NCBI GenBank assembly: GCA_050248495.1
Contig: JBFWSG010000012.1
Location: 61,712 to 125,711 of the forward strand
Source of the DNA: DASYDU01 sp050248495
Lineage (GTDB): Bacteria; Planctomycetota; Planctomycetia; Pirellulales; Lacipirellulaceae
Direction: 5' to 3'
Length of the DNA stretch: 64,000 nt
A model generated the notes under the pieces. That model was not told the DNA's origin. It was given only the letters and a program-made list of their open reading frames with translations, and made no database searches. This document shows, in pieces, positions 18,104 through 30,506 of the stretch. Position numbers and translations under genes: made by a program. Within the stretch, counting starts at the first letter, position 1; each line of letters opens with the position of its first letter.

Positions 18104-18723
18104 GCACCACCTCGGCGACTGGCGATGTAAACAACGAAGAACACGACGATCCAAACCACGTCGACAAAATGCCAGTACCAGGCCACGAGCCGCACGCCCA
18201 CGCGTTCTTTGATCGTGATCTCCCGCGCGAGCGCGAGTGCAAACACGATCAGCATCACGGTTACGCCCGCGGTGACGTGGAACGCATGGAAGCCGACGAG
18301 CGTGTAGTACGTCGTGCCGAAGAGGTTACGGCCGATCGTCAACTGCTTGTCATAGATCAGGTCACGCCACTCCAGCCCCGTGAGGACGAGAAACGCAATC
18401 CCCAACAGAATCGTGCCGCCGAGGAAAAGCGCGAACATCCGCGGCTCCTCGCGTTCCAGCGCCCGCTCAGCCGCGTGAATCACGACGCTGCTCGACAGCA
18501 GGCAAAGCGTCGAGACGATTACGATCGGCAGCGTAAGCACCTCGGCCGGCGTCGGTCCAACCACGTCCTGCCCCATGAACGCAACATAGACGGCAATCAA
18601 CGTCCCAAAGAACGCCACCTCCGAGAGCAGGAAGCTGGCCATGCCCCACTCGGGCGCGCTGAGCGTGTGCTCGGGCGGGATCGCGGGCGGCACGGGAAGT
18701 TGCGAGGCGGATGCTTCGGTCAT
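18100..18723 (-). CDS. ctaE: Cytochrome c oxidase subunit III
   Basis: A 207-residue heme-copper oxidase subunit III of the short, five-helix type. Family landmarks are WGMASFLLSEVAFFGTL near the N-terminus, the TYYTLVGFHAFHVTAG block, and the C-terminal VAWYWHFVDVVWIVVF. It lacks the two N-terminal helices of the mitochondrial form, as in many bacterial caa3/SoxM oxidases. It lies between subunit I (150 bases upstream, with a repeat pair between them) and the duplicated membrane protein, whose start overlaps its stop. Confidence 0.94.
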   Translation of the reverse strand: MTEASASQLPVPPAIPPEHTLSAPEWGMASFLLSEVAFFGTLIAVYVAFMGQDVVGPTPAEVLTLPIVIVSTLCLLSSSVVIHAAERALEREEPRMFALFLGGTILLGIAFLVLTGLEWRDLIYDKQLTIGRNLFGTTYYTLVGFHAFHVTAGVTVMLIVFALALAREITIKERVGVRLVAWYWHFVDVVWIVVFFVVYIASRRGGA

Positions 18724-18733
18724 AGCAGCTAAT

Positions 18734-18844
18734 TAATGGCCACGAAAAGGCACAAAAATGCACGAAAAAAGAATGGGAAAGGCCAAACTACTTGTGCAAA
18801 TTTCTGTTTCACTTTTTGCGACTTTTCGTGCCTTTTCGTGGCGA
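18734..18844. repeat. Inverted tandem-decamer repeat between cox genes
   Basis: The left arm near 18735-18766 is built of near-identical ten-base units of the form CACGAAAAGG / CACAAAAATG / CACGAAAA; the right arm near 18816-18843 is its reverse complement with small changes. The spacer is about 50 bases. The structure lies between subunits I and III of the oxidase and belongs to the same family as 20580-20687 and 28268-28350. Confidence 0.85.
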
Positions 18845-18873
18845 TTGTTTTTGTTTGTCTCTGGTGACAGTTG

Positions 18874-20547
18874 CTAATCCTCATACAACCAATCCGGATC
18901 CTCCGGATGCTTCAGGTCCCACAGCGGCCGGCGGCTGTGGACGACGGGCACTTCTTCGAAGTTGTATGACGGCGGCGGCGACGTGGTCGTCCACTCCAGA
19001 GTCCAGGCGTCCCAGGGATCGTTGCCCGCGGGCGCGCCGTGTTTCAGCGACCACAGCAGGTTGATGACAAAGATCAAAAAGCTCGGCAACTGGACGATCG
19101 CGCCGATCGTGCTCAATTGATTCCAAATCTCCCAGCCGTGCCCCGCGTCGTACGTGAAAATCCGCCGCGGCATGCCCAGCATCCCGGAGATGTGCATCGG
19201 CCCAAACGTGAGGATGAAGCCGATGTACAGCAGCCAGAACTGCCACTTCGCCAGCCGCTCGGACATCATCCGGCCAGTCGCCTTCGGGTACCAATAGTAG
19301 ATGGCCGCGAAGGTGCCGAAGAGCGTGCCGCCGATCAGTACCCAATGAAAATGGCCGACCACGAAATAGCTGTCCGAAAGCTGGAAGTCGAACGGCGCGG
19401 CCCCGAGCATGATGCCCGTGAGCCCGCCGATCAGAAACATCGACAGGAAGCCGAACGCGAAGAGCATCGGCGACTGGAAACGAATCCGCCCGCCGTACAT
19501 CGTGGCGAGCCAATTGAAAAACTTGATGCCCGTCGGGATCGACACCAGGAACGTCGCCGTGGCAAAGAACAGGTCGAGCGTCCGCCCCATGCCGACGCAG
19601 AACATGTGGTGGGCCCAGACGCCGAGGCTGATGAACGCAATGCCCATCGTGGCCGCGGCCATGAACTCGTAGCCGAAGAGCACCTTCCGTGAAAAGACGG
19701 GAATGATTTCGGAAACGAACCCGAACACCGGCAAGATCAGGATATAAACCTCCGGGTGGCCGAAGAACCAGAACAAGTGTTGCCACAAATAGGCCGAGCC
19801 GCCGTTGGGGACGTCGAAGAAATGCGCCCCCAACAGGCGATCGAACATGATCATCACCAGCCCGGCCGTGAGCGGCGGGATGGCGAGCAGGATCTGGAAC
19901 GATGTCCAAATCATCGTCCACACGAAGAACGGCAACTTGCGGAGCGACATGCCGGGCGCCCGCATGCCGAGAATCGTGGCCAGGAAATTCACCGCCGCGC
20001 TGATCGTGCCGATGCCGCTGATCACCAGCCCCAGTGCCCAGAAATCGGTCGCCGCCGAAGGGCTAAACGTGTTCGCCGTGAGCGGCGCGTAGGCGAACCA
20101 GCCGAGCGCGGGCGCGCCGCCCGTGATGTAGCTGGTATACACCATCAGCCCGCCCAACAGCGTGATCCAAAAGCCAAACGCATTGAGCCGCGGGAAGGCC
20201 ATGTCGCGGGCGCCGATCATCAGCGGCACCAGGTAGTTCCCCATGCCAATCAGAATCGGCATGCCGACGAAGAACACCATCGTCGTGCCGTGCATCGTGA
20301 AGAGCTGATTGAACGTGTCGGGGCCGATCACATCGTTCCGCGGGAAAAAGAGCTGCAACCGCATCGCGACCGCTTCGAGCCCCCCGATCACGAGGAACAC
20401 GACGCTCATCAGCACGTACATGATGCCGATCTTTTTGTGATCGACGGTCGTGCTCCAGTCGTGCAAGACGTCGGTCCAGCCCGCACCCTCAGCGCGGCCG
20501 CCCGGCCCGGCAAGTTCATAGGTGCGAGTTGGTTCGACGGTCGCCAT
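18874..20547 (-). CDS. ctaD: Cytochrome c oxidase subunit I
   Basis: A 557-residue catalytic subunit that reduces oxygen at the heme a3-CuB site. Ligands are visible: His86 (TMHGTT) and His401 for the low-spin heme, His399 for heme a3 (GHFHWV), and His264, His313 and His314 for CuB. GHPEVY (263-268) supplies the Tyr268 that cross-links to His264, so it is an A-type oxidase. About twelve membrane helices fit the family. The segment after the HH pair reads VGMGRTLDLFFA rather than the common VGMDxDTRAYF, a variant worth noting. It is flanked on both sides by inverted tandem-decamer repeats. Confidence 0.97.
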   Translation of the reverse strand: MATVEPTRTYELAGPGGRAEGAGWTDVLHDWSTTVDHKKIGIMYVLMSVVFLVIGGLEAVAMRLQLFFPRNDVIGPDTFNQLFTMHGTTMVFFVGMPILIGMGNYLVPLMIGARDMAFPRLNAFGFWITLLGGLMVYTSYITGGAPALGWFAYAPLTANTFSPSAATDFWALGLVISGIGTISAAVNFLATILGMRAPGMSLRKLPFFVWTMIWTSFQILLAIPPLTAGLVMIMFDRLLGAHFFDVPNGGSAYLWQHLFWFFGHPEVYILILPVFGFVSEIIPVFSRKVLFGYEFMAAATMGIAFISLGVWAHHMFCVGMGRTLDLFFATATFLVSIPTGIKFFNWLATMYGGRIRFQSPMLFAFGFLSMFLIGGLTGIMLGAAPFDFQLSDSYFVVGHFHWVLIGGTLFGTFAAIYYWYPKATGRMMSERLAKWQFWLLYIGFILTFGPMHISGMLGMPRRIFTYDAGHGWEIWNQLSTIGAIVQLPSFLIFVINLLWSLKHGAPAGNDPWDAWTLEWTTTSPPPSYNFEEVPVVHSRRPLWDLKHPEDPDWLYED

Positions 20548-20577
20548 GGTTAGATTTGAGCGAAATCAAGCGGAGGG

Positions 20578-20690
20578 AAAGGCCACGAAAAGGCACAAAA
20601 AGTCACGAAAAAAATTCAATGCAGAATTTGGCTTAAGTGCTTTGCAACTCCGTGTTTTCTTTGTGCTTTTTCGTGCCTTTTCGTGGCTAT
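20578..20690. repeat. Inverted tandem-decamer repeat upstream of ctaD
   Basis: The left arm (about 20580-20611) reads as three ten-base units of the CACGAAAAGG type; the right arm (about 20655-20687) is the reverse complement. The spacer is about 43 bases. It occupies most of the gap between oxidase subunits II and I. It may set the relative amounts of the two subunits through processing or partial termination. Confidence 0.85.
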
Positions 20691-20711
20691 TGATTTGGTA
20701 TCTTCGTGGCT

Positions 20712-21740
20712 TCATTTCAGCGTCTGCAAATAGTCGACCACCAGGTCGAGCTTGTCGTCATCGAGCTTGAACGCCGGCATCAAACAGCCCGGCTTGATGT
20801 CCTGCGGATCGTGCACCCAGCGGTGCAAATTCTCGGGCGTGTTCGGAATCATGCCGGCCGCGAGCGTCTCGCGGGCCATCAGGTGGGTGAGATCGGGCGC
20901 GTAGTCGCCGCGGGCGATCGTGCCGCGGACGCGATGACAATTGATGCACGACTCGGCTAGGAACGCCGCCTTCCCCGCGCTTACGGCCGGATCGTCGACC
21001 GCCGCCTTGGCCTCCGCCGAGAGCCACGCCTCGAATTCGTCCGGCGGATGGACGATCACGCGCAGCAGCATGTTCGCGTGTTGCGCGCCGCAATATTCGG
21101 CACACTGACCCTGGTGGAGTCCGATCTCCTGCGTATCAAGGGTGATCAGATTCGTTCGCCCCGGAATCAGGTCCACCTTGCCCGAGAGCCGCGGTACCCA
21201 GAAGCTGTGGCACACGTCGGCCGACTTGAGCACGAGGTACGTCGGCCGCGCGGTGTCGGCGCTGCTGGCCGGAATGTGTAACTCGTTCGCCGTGACGAAG
21301 CCCAGCTTCTCGCCGTTATAAGTGTCGTATTGATACTCCCACCACCACTGCCGGCCGATGACGGTCACGAACAGCGTATTGTCCCCCTCGGCGCTCCTTG
21401 GCAGCTTCGGCTCGACGTCCCACAATGTTCGCGTGGTCACCAGCACCAGAAAGAACACGATCATCGCCGGCGCGGCGGTCCAAGCGACTTCGATCGGCAT
21501 GCTGCCGTAAACTTGCGCCGGTTCGCCCGTCGCGCGCTCTGCGGGGGGCTCGCGGAACCGCCAGATCGAATAGAACAACACGCCTTCGACGATCAGAAAG
21601 ATCAGCGCGGCGATCGCCAGCGTCAGAATCGCCAGATTCAGAATCGACGTGGTGTTGGGCGAGGCGGGGTCGAAAATCGACAGACTCTGAGCGAGCGTCA
21701 ATCCTGCTGCCGAGAGCATCCGTGGCCCCACGCTATCCAT
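20712..21740 (-). CDS. ctaC: Cytochrome c oxidase subunit II with fused cytochrome c (caa3 type)
   Basis: A 342-residue subunit that accepts electrons at CuA. Two membrane helices (about 33-58 and 88-105) precede the cupredoxin domain, whose CuA ligands are His178, Cys213, Cys217, His221 and Met224 within GQCAEYCGAQHANM. A C-terminal cytochrome c domain has CINCH (265-269) and a late Met (GCLMPAF), which defines the caa3 type. ATG 21740 was chosen because AAGGGA lies eight bases upstream; a GTG at 21776 would add twelve residues. It is the first gene of the respiratory block and is divergent from the GH63-like gene. Confidence 0.95.
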   Translation of the reverse strand: MDSVGPRMLSAAGLTLAQSLSIFDPASPNTTSILNLAILTLAIAALIFLIVEGVLFYSIWRFREPPAERATGEPAQVYGSMPIEVAWTAAPAMIVFFLVLVTTRTLWDVEPKLPRSAEGDNTLFVTVIGRQWWWEYQYDTYNGEKLGFVTANELHIPASSADTARPTYLVLKSADVCHSFWVPRLSGKVDLIPGRTNLITLDTQEIGLHQGQCAEYCGAQHANMLLRVIVHPPDEFEAWLSAEAKAAVDDPAVSAGKAAFLAESCINCHRVRGTIARGDYAPDLTHLMARETLAAGMIPNTPENLHRWVHDPQDIKPGCLMPAFKLDDDKLDLVVDYLQTLK

Positions 21741-21897
21741 CCGCGTGTTCCCTTGTGCTGCGCCTGCCGTTATCACGGCCCGCCAGAACTACATGGGGGC
21801 ATAGTATAGCACGTGGTCGTGAAGCTGCCACCCGTGGCTGCCGAAATTCATGGCGCGCGGCGCGATCGCGTCCTACACTTGATGGTTCACCAAGACA

Positions 21898-21922
21898 CGG
21901 ATTTCGCACGCGCGAAAATCCG
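21898..21922. promoter_or_regulatory. Inverted repeat in the ctaC / glucosidase divergent region
   Basis: CGGATTTCGC (21898-21907) faces GCGAAAATCCG (21912-21922), an almost perfect inverted repeat with a four-base centre, 65 bases upstream of the glucosidase start at 21988. The position suits a repressor or activator site; no other operator is obvious in the 247-base divergent region. Confidence 0.4.
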
Positions 21923-21987
21923 ACAGTGATACTGCGCGATGGAAACTGCAACGTCGGCCGTCACGATGGCCGAGGCTCGATTGACCA

Positions 21988-24637
21988 ATGGCGGACAATC
22001 CAGAAAAACAACGGCTCGCCGACCACTACGCGGGTAGCGCGGACTGGCAGCGCTGGGGCACCTACCTGAGCGAACGGGCCTGGGGCACCGTGCGCGAAGA
22101 CTACAGCGCCGACGGCGACGCCTGGAACTATTTCCCGCACGACCACGCCCGCAGCCGCGCCTATCGCTGGAACGAGGACGGCATCGGCGGCTTCTGCGAC
22201 GATAAGCAGCACATCTGCCTGGCCGTCGCGCTGTGGAACGAAAAGGACGCCATCCTCAAGGAGCGGATGTTCGGCCTCGCCAACATGCAGGGCAACCACG
22301 GCGAGGACGTCAAAGAATACTATTTCTACCTCGACGGCACGCCGACTCACTCCTACATGCGGATGCTCTACAAGTATCCGCAGGTGGCGTTTCCGTACGA
22401 CGACCTCGTGGACGAGAACGGCCGCCGCGACCAGTCGCAGCCGGAATACGAATTGTTCGACGCGCTGCGGGATACATTCCTCGCCAATCGGTATTTCGAC
22501 GTCTTCATCGAATACGCCAAGGCAGGGCCGGAGGACATCCTCTGCCGCATCACTGCCCACAACCGCGGCCCCGACTCGGCGCCGATCCATCTGCTGCCTC
22601 ACTTGTGGTATCGCAACCGCTGGTCGTGGGAACTTGATCCGAAGCCGGAGACCATTTCCGCGATCGGACCCGGCGCAGCCCACACCTGCCACCCCGCGCT
22701 CGGCGATCGTTGGTGGTACGCGCGCACCGCGACCGGCGAGCCCCTCGCGCTGCTATTTACCAACAATGACACCAACTACCAGCGGATCGACCACTCGCCG
22801 AACCAGTCGCCCTACGTGAAGGACGGCATCAACAACTGCGTCGTCAACGGCGAGAAGAATGCCGTCAACTCAACCGAGGGGAGCAAACTCGCGGGGCACG
22901 CTCAGGCGATCGTCCCCGCCGGCGGGCAGTTCTCGGTCGAATTCCGCTTCTCTCCCGCCGAGCTCAAAGATCCCTTCGCCGATTTCGACGCCACGTTTGC
23001 CGCCCGCATCGCCGAGACCGACGCCTTCTACGCCGCGCTGCGACCCCAGGAGTTCACACCCGACCAGGAGCTCGTCGGCCGCCAGGCCTTTGCCGGCCTG
23101 ATGTGGTCAAAGCAGTATTACCACTACGACGTCTGGCGCTGGCTCAAGGGCGATCCGTCGCAGCCGCCGCCGCCCGAATCGCGCTGGAAAGGCCGCAATC
23201 ATCGCTGGAAGGAGCTCCACAACGCCGACGTGATCCTGATGCCGGACACGTGGGAGTATCCCTGGTACGCGTCTTGGGACCTAGCCTTCCACTGCGTGGC
23301 GATGGCCCACATCGACCCCGAGTTTGCCAAGGAGCAGCTGCGGCGGATGGGCTACGAATGGTATCAGCACGCCAACGGCCAGTTCCCGGCCTACGAGTGG
23401 GACTTCGACGACGTGAACCCGCCGGTCACGGGCTGGGCCGCATGGCGCGTCTACCAGATCGAGCTCGACAAAACCGGTGTCGGCGACACCGAGTTCCTGC
23501 GGGAAGTCTTCCAAAATGAAATGCTGAATTTCAATTTCTGGCTCAACCGCAAGGACAGCACTGGCCGCGACGTCTTTGGCGGCGGCTTTTTGGGCATGGA
23601 CAACATCGGCGTGTTCGACCGTGACAAGCCGCTCCCCGATGGCGGCACGCTCGAACAGAGCGACGGCACCAGCTGGATGGCCCTGTATTGCATCACGATG
23701 CTCGCCATCTCCGCCGAGCTGGCGAAGACCGATGCCATCTACCAGAACATGTCGATCAAGTACTTCGAGCACTTCCTCTACATCGCCCACGCGATGACCA
23801 ACATCGAAGGCGCGGGGATCGACCTCTGGGATGCCCAGGACCAGTTCTTCTACGACGTGATCCTGCTCCCCAATGGCCAGAGCATTCCGCTGCGGATCCA
23901 CTCGATGGTCGGCCTCGTGCCGCTGTTCGCCGTCTTCGCACCGACGCCCAAAAACTCGCACCACCTCGACGACTTCCTGGAACGTGCGCAGTGGTTCGTC
24001 CATCATCGCCCCGATCTCTTGAAAAACGTCGCTCCCGTGCTCACAGTCGGCGACAACGAGCACAAGCTGATGTCGATCCTTACCACGGAGCGGCTTACCG
24101 CCGTGCTGCGGCGGATGCTCGACCCCGCGGAGTTCCTCTCCGACTACGGCGTCCGCGCGCTCTCGCGCTACCACCTCGAACATCCGTACCAGTTCCAACT
24201 CGACGGCCAGGACTACGAGGTGAAATATCTCCCCGCGGAGTCCGACAGCCGGCTGTTCGGCGGCAACTCGAATTGGCGCGGGCCGATCTGGTTCCCGGTC
24301 AACTACATGATCGTCCGCTCGCTCCACGAGTTCTCACTGTTCTATGGCGACGAGCTGCAGGTCGAGTGCCCCACCGGCTCCGGCAACAAACTGCCGCTCG
24401 ACAGCGTGGCCCGCGAAATTGCCCACCGCCTCACCACGATTTTTCTCCGCGATGAGCAGACTGGCCGCCGCGCGGTGTTCGGCGACAATGAATACTTCCA
24501 GACCGACCCGCACTGGCGCGATTGCGTGATCTTCTCTGAATATTTTAATGGCGACACCGGCGCCGGCGTCGGGGCCAGCCACCAAACCGGTTGGACCGCG
24601 CTCGTAGTGTCGCTGCTTTACGAATACTGGGAACGCC

Positions 24638-24651
<14 letters not shown>
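21988..24651 (+). CDS. GH63-like glucosidase (MGH1-type glycoside hydrolase)
   Basis: An 887-residue cytoplasmic alpha-glucosidase-like enzyme related to family 63 and mannosylglycerate hydrolases. It opens with WGTYLSERAWGTVREDYS and FPHDHARSRAYRWNEDG, both typical of this group. The (alpha/alpha)6 barrel part includes DTWEYPWYASWDLAFH, EWDFDDVNPPVTGW (acid candidate Asp) and SNWRGPIWFPVNYM near the C-terminus. No signal peptide is present. It overlaps the GlgX start by 14 bases, so both act together, probably on glycogen- or trehalose-derived alpha-glucosides. The precise substrate is not predictable. Confidence 0.88.
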
Positions 24652-26705
<2,054 letters not shown>

Positions 26706-26722
<17 letters not shown>

Positions 26723-28253
26723 CGTGATCATCATCGGCAGCGGCGCGGGCGGCGGCACGCTGGCCCGCCATCTCGCCCCCTCCGGCAAGCGGATCCTGAT
26801 CCTGGAGCGCGGAGGCTTCCTGCCCCGCGAACCGCAGAACTGGATCACTGAAGAAGTGTTCGTTAAAAACCGGTATGTCTCGCCCGACCTCTGGCGCGAC
26901 AAGGACGGCAAGCAGTTCCAGCCGGGCGTCCACTACTACGTCGGCGGCGCGACTAAGATGTACGGCGCCGCCCTCTACCGCCTCCGCAAGGAAGACTTCT
27001 CCGAACGCATCCACCAGGACGGCATCTCGCCCGCCTGGCCCATCGGCTACGACGAGCTCGAGCCGTACTACACGAAGGCGGAACAGCTCTACCACGTCCA
27101 CGGCGCTCGCGGCGAAGATCCCACCGAGCCGCCCGCCAGCGCGCCCTATCCTCATCCGCCCGTCTCGCACGAGCCGCGGATCGCCAAGCTCGCCGAAGAC
27201 CTCGCCCGCGCCGGCTACCATCCCTTCCATTCGCCCTGCGGCATCATGCTCAACGAAGCCAATATGCCGTACAGCCGCTGCGTCCGCTGCATCGATTGCG
27301 ACGGCTTCCCTTGCCTGGTACACGCCAAGAGCGATGCCGAAGTGCTCGGCGTCCGGCCGGCGCTGGACCACCCGAACGTGACGCTGCTCATCAATTCGCT
27401 GGTCACGAAGCTCGAAACCAACCCGGCCGGCACTGCCGTCACGCGGCTGCACGTCACGCACGACGGCCAGCCGGAAATCTTCGAGGCCGGCGTCGTGGTC
27501 ATTTCCTGCGGCGCCGCGAACTCCGCGAAGCTGCTCTTGATGTCCGCCAATGACAAGCACCCGTGCGGCCTGGCCAACGGTTCCGACCAGGTCGGCCGCA
27601 ACTACATGTTTCACAACAGCCAGGCCGTGCTCGCGCTGTCCAAAGAACCGAACCCGACTCAGTACCAGAAGACGCTCGGCCTCAACGACTTCTATTTCGG
27701 CATGCCCGGTTACGACTATCCGATGGGCAACATCCAGATGATCGGCAAGTCGCAGGCCCCCATGTTCCGGGGCGAGAAGCCGATCGAAACGATGCTCGCC
27801 CCGCAGTGGTCGCTGGAAATGGTCGCCAAACACGCGGTCGACTTCTGGCTATCGACCGAAGATTTGCCCATGCCCGACAACCGCGTCACGGTCGACGGCG
27901 ACGGCAACATCACGCTCTCTTACACCCGCAACAATCAGGTCGCCAAGCAGAAGCTTTACGACAAACTCAAGTCGATGCTCAACCACCTCGACATGCACGA
28001 CCACCTGATCCCGCGAAACTTGTACATGAAGAACGAGATCGACCTGGGCGGCGTGGCCCATCAGGCCGGCACCTGCCGCTTCGGCCGCGACCCGCATTCG
28101 TCAGTCCTCGACACCAACTGCAAGGCCCACGAACTCGACAACCTGTACGTCGTCGACACCAGCTTCTTCCCCAGCATCGGCGCCGTGAACCCCGCGCTCA
28201 CTGCAATGGCCAACGCGCTCCGCGTCGGCGACCACTTACTAGAGCGCATTTAA
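26706..28253 (+). CDS. GMC-family FAD oxidoreductase
   Basis: A 515-residue glucose-methanol-choline oxidoreductase. The FAD-binding motif IIIGSGAGGGT sits at residues 8-18. The C-terminal domain carries GGVAHQAGTCRFG and the SIGAVNPALTAMANALR signature, which includes the catalytic His/Asn region. A CVRCIDCDGFPC segment in the middle is Cys-rich and found in gluconate/fructose dehydrogenase-like members. There is no Tat signal. ATG 26706 is supported by AGAGGAGG upstream; it overlaps glgX. It may oxidise a sugar released by the two preceding enzymes, passing electrons to an unidentified acceptor. Confidence 0.92.
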
Positions 28254-28265
28254 CAAACCAACAAA

Positions 28266-28352
28266 TAGTTACGAAGAGGCACGAAGAGTCACAAAGAGTT
28301 TCTTTGGTTTCCAATTCCCTTTTTGTGCATTTTCGTGCCTTTTCGTGGCCAT
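28266..28352. repeat. Inverted tandem-decamer repeat before the SDR gene
   Basis: The left arm (about 28268-28298) contains three ten-base units of the type CACGAAGAGT; the right arm (about 28319-28350) is the complementary version ending in CGTGCCTTTTCGTGGCC. The spacer is about 20 bases. Same family as the two elements flanking ctaD, with more divergence in the left arm. It lies between the GMC and SDR genes. Confidence 0.8.
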
Positions 28353-28374
28353 TGAATCAAGGAGAGTTTTCGCT

Positions 28375-29142
28375 ATGAGTCTCAAAGGAAAAGTCGCCAT
28401 CGTCACCGGCGGCAACAGCGGCATCGGCATGGCGATCGTGCTGGAGCTGGCCCGCCAGGGCGCGAACATTGTGATCGACTACGTCTCACACCCCGAGGCG
28501 ACCGAGGCCCTCGAAAAGCAGGTCTGTGCGCTCGGCGACCAGGCGATCGGCGTGGCCGCGGACGTCAGCAAAGTGGCCGACCTGGAAAAGCTCGTCGCCG
28601 CAGCGGTCAGCAAATTCGGTCGCGTAGACGTGATGGTCAACAACGCCGGCGTCGAAACCCGCACCTCGGTCCTCGACACCACCGAGGCCCAGTACGAAAA
28701 GGTCCTCTCGATCAATCTCAAGAGCGCGTTCTTCGGCATCCAGATTGCCGCCAAGCAAATGATCAAACAGGGCGGGGGCGGCCGGATCATCAACATCACC
28801 TCGGTTCATGAAGACTGGCCGATGCCGGGTAACACTGCTTACTGCCTCTCCAAGGGCGGCATGCGGATGCTCACCCGCACCGCCGGCGTCGAGCTCGCGC
28901 CCCACAACATCCTGGTGGTCGGCGTCGGCCCCGGCGCGGTCGCCACGCCGATCAACCTCTCGACCATGAAAGACCCGGCCCTGATGAAGAAGCTGGACGA
29001 TGCCATCCCGCTCGGTCGCATGGCCAAACCCGAGGAAATCGCCAGCGTCGTCGGCTTCCTGGCTAGCGACGCCGCCAGCTACCTCACGGCCACGACGATC
29101 TTCGCCGACGGCGGTATCATGCAAAGCAGCCCCGGCCTGTGA
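28375..29142 (+). CDS. Short-chain dehydrogenase/reductase (glucose 1-dehydrogenase-like)
   Basis: A 255-residue classical SDR with NAD(P)-binding TGGNSGIG (11-18), NNAG (89-92) and the catalytic set Ser143, Tyr156, Lys160 (YCLSK). Closest in style to glucose 1-dehydrogenases, which oxidise glucose to gluconolactone. ATG 28375 is preceded by AAGGAG with an eleven-base spacer and starts at the usual MSLKGKVAIVTG. It follows the GMC gene across a repeat element and precedes the type II NADH dehydrogenase, so NADH formed could be reoxidised next door. The exact substrate is an inference. Confidence 0.93.
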   Translation: MSLKGKVAIVTGGNSGIGMAIVLELARQGANIVIDYVSHPEATEALEKQVCALGDQAIGVAADVSKVADLEKLVAAAVSKFGRVDVMVNNAGVETRTSVLDTTEAQYEKVLSINLKSAFFGIQIAAKQMIKQGGGGRIINITSVHEDWPMPGNTAYCLSKGGMRMLTRTAGVELAPHNILVVGVGPGAVATPINLSTMKDPALMKKLDDAIPLGRMAKPEEIASVVGFLASDAASYLTATTIFADGGIMQSSPGL

Positions 29143-29217
29143 TCCATATAGCGTCGGGCACCGTCGCGCAGCGATGGTCGGCGACGCGCGAGCTTTCTTG
29201 CACACGGAACTTCTGCC

Positions 29218-30492
29218 ATGCCTACTCAACCCCACGTCGTCATCCTCGGCGCCGGTTTCGCCGGCATCGGCACCGCGCAGAAACTCCGCCACGCGCCGGT
29301 ACGCCTGACGATCATCGACAAGCACGACTACCACACCTTCCAGCCGCTATTGTACCAGGTCGCCACCGATGAGCTCGGCCCGGCCGAGGTCGGCTACCCG
29401 GTCCGTGAGCTCTTGCATCGCCACCAGGATTGGGCCTTTCACAAGACTGCGGTCCGCGGCATCGACCTGGCGAAGCGCGAAGTCACCGTCGACGACATGC
29501 CGCCGATCGATTTCGACTACCTCGTGATCGGCCTGGGCTCCCAGGTCAACTTCCACGGCACGCCCGGCGCCGCCGAGCACTCCTTTCCCCTTTACACGAT
29601 GGTCGACGCCATCCGACTGCATGACCAGATCCTTAAGCAGTTCGAGAAGGTCGACAAGAACCCCGCGCTCGCCGACGAGGGTGCGCTCACCTTCTGCATC
29701 GTCGGCGGCGGCCCGACCGGCACCGAGCTCGCCGGCGCGATGTCGGAGCTGTTGCATGTGGAGCTGGAAAAGGATTACCCCAGCGTACCGATGGACAAAG
29801 TGCGGATCGTTCTCTACGAGCACTCGCCCCATCTGCTCGCGCCCTTCACCCCCAAGCTCCGCGACTACGCCGAAAAGACGCTCACCGAGCGCGGTATCGA
29901 AGTGCACACCGGCACTGGCGTCAAGGAAGTTCAACCCACACAGATCACGCTGGCCTCGGGCGAAGTCGTCAAGACTCACACGCTCGTCTGGGCCGCTGGC
30001 CTCAGCGCCAACCCCCTTGCCCAGTCGCTCGGCATCGAACTCGCGCCCGGCGGCCGCATTCCCGTCGACGGCACGCTGCAGATCAAGGACCACGCCGGCG
30101 TCTTCGCCATCGGCGACATCGCGTCGATGACTGATGTCAAAACCGGCCAGCCGCTCCCCGGGCTCGGCGCCGTCGCGCTGCAGGCCGGCCACTACGTCGG
30201 CAAATCGATTTCTCACCTGGTCGAAGGCAAACCGCTCGAACCGTTCCAATACGTCAACAAAGGCACGATGGCCCAAATCGGCCACGGCGCCGCGGTCGTC
30301 GAACTGCCCAACGGCGGCACGCTCACTGGACCGATCGCCTGGGTCACCTGGCTCGGCGTCCACCTGAGTTTGCTCAGCGGCGCCGAAGAGAAGACCAGCG
30401 TCCTCGTCGATTGGGGTTGGACCGCGCTCACCCATCGCCGCGGTAAGCGGATCATCCTCACCGACGAGGAGATCGCCATCCGTCGCTCGTAG
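29218..30492 (+). CDS. ndh: Type II NADH:quinone oxidoreductase (NDH-2)
   Basis: A 424-residue single-subunit flavoprotein that transfers electrons from NADH to quinone without pumping protons. Two Rossmann motifs are present, GAGFAG (11-16) for FAD and CIVGGGPTGTELAG (about 160-173) for NADH. The HTFQPLLYQVA segment and AIGDIA followed by LPGLGAVALQAG are characteristic of the family. A hydrophobic, amphipathic C-terminal part (TGPIAWVTWLGVHLSLL) is expected to dock on the membrane. It starts 75 bases after the SDR stop and is probably cotranscribed. Confidence 0.93.
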   Translation: MPTQPHVVILGAGFAGIGTAQKLRHAPVRLTIIDKHDYHTFQPLLYQVATDELGPAEVGYPVRELLHRHQDWAFHKTAVRGIDLAKREVTVDDMPPIDFDYLVIGLGSQVNFHGTPGAAEHSFPLYTMVDAIRLHDQILKQFEKVDKNPALADEGALTFCIVGGGPTGTELAGAMSELLHVELEKDYPSVPMDKVRIVLYEHSPHLLAPFTPKLRDYAEKTLTERGIEVHTGTGVKEVQPTQITLASGEVVKTHTLVWAAGLSANPLAQSLGIELAPGGRIPVDGTLQIKDHAGVFAIGDIASMTDVKTGQPLPGLGAVALQAGHYVGKSISHLVEGKPLEPFQYVNKGTMAQIGHGAAVVELPNGGTLTGPIAWVTWLGVHLSLLSGAEEKTSVLVDWGWTALTHRRGKRIILTDEEIAIRRS

Positions 30493-30506
30493 CGACCGCG
30501 GCCGGC

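Noticed and set aside
18734..20690. CRISPR-like array
   Set aside because: The tandem units are only about ten bases and are contiguous, without unique spacers, and no cas gene is nearby.
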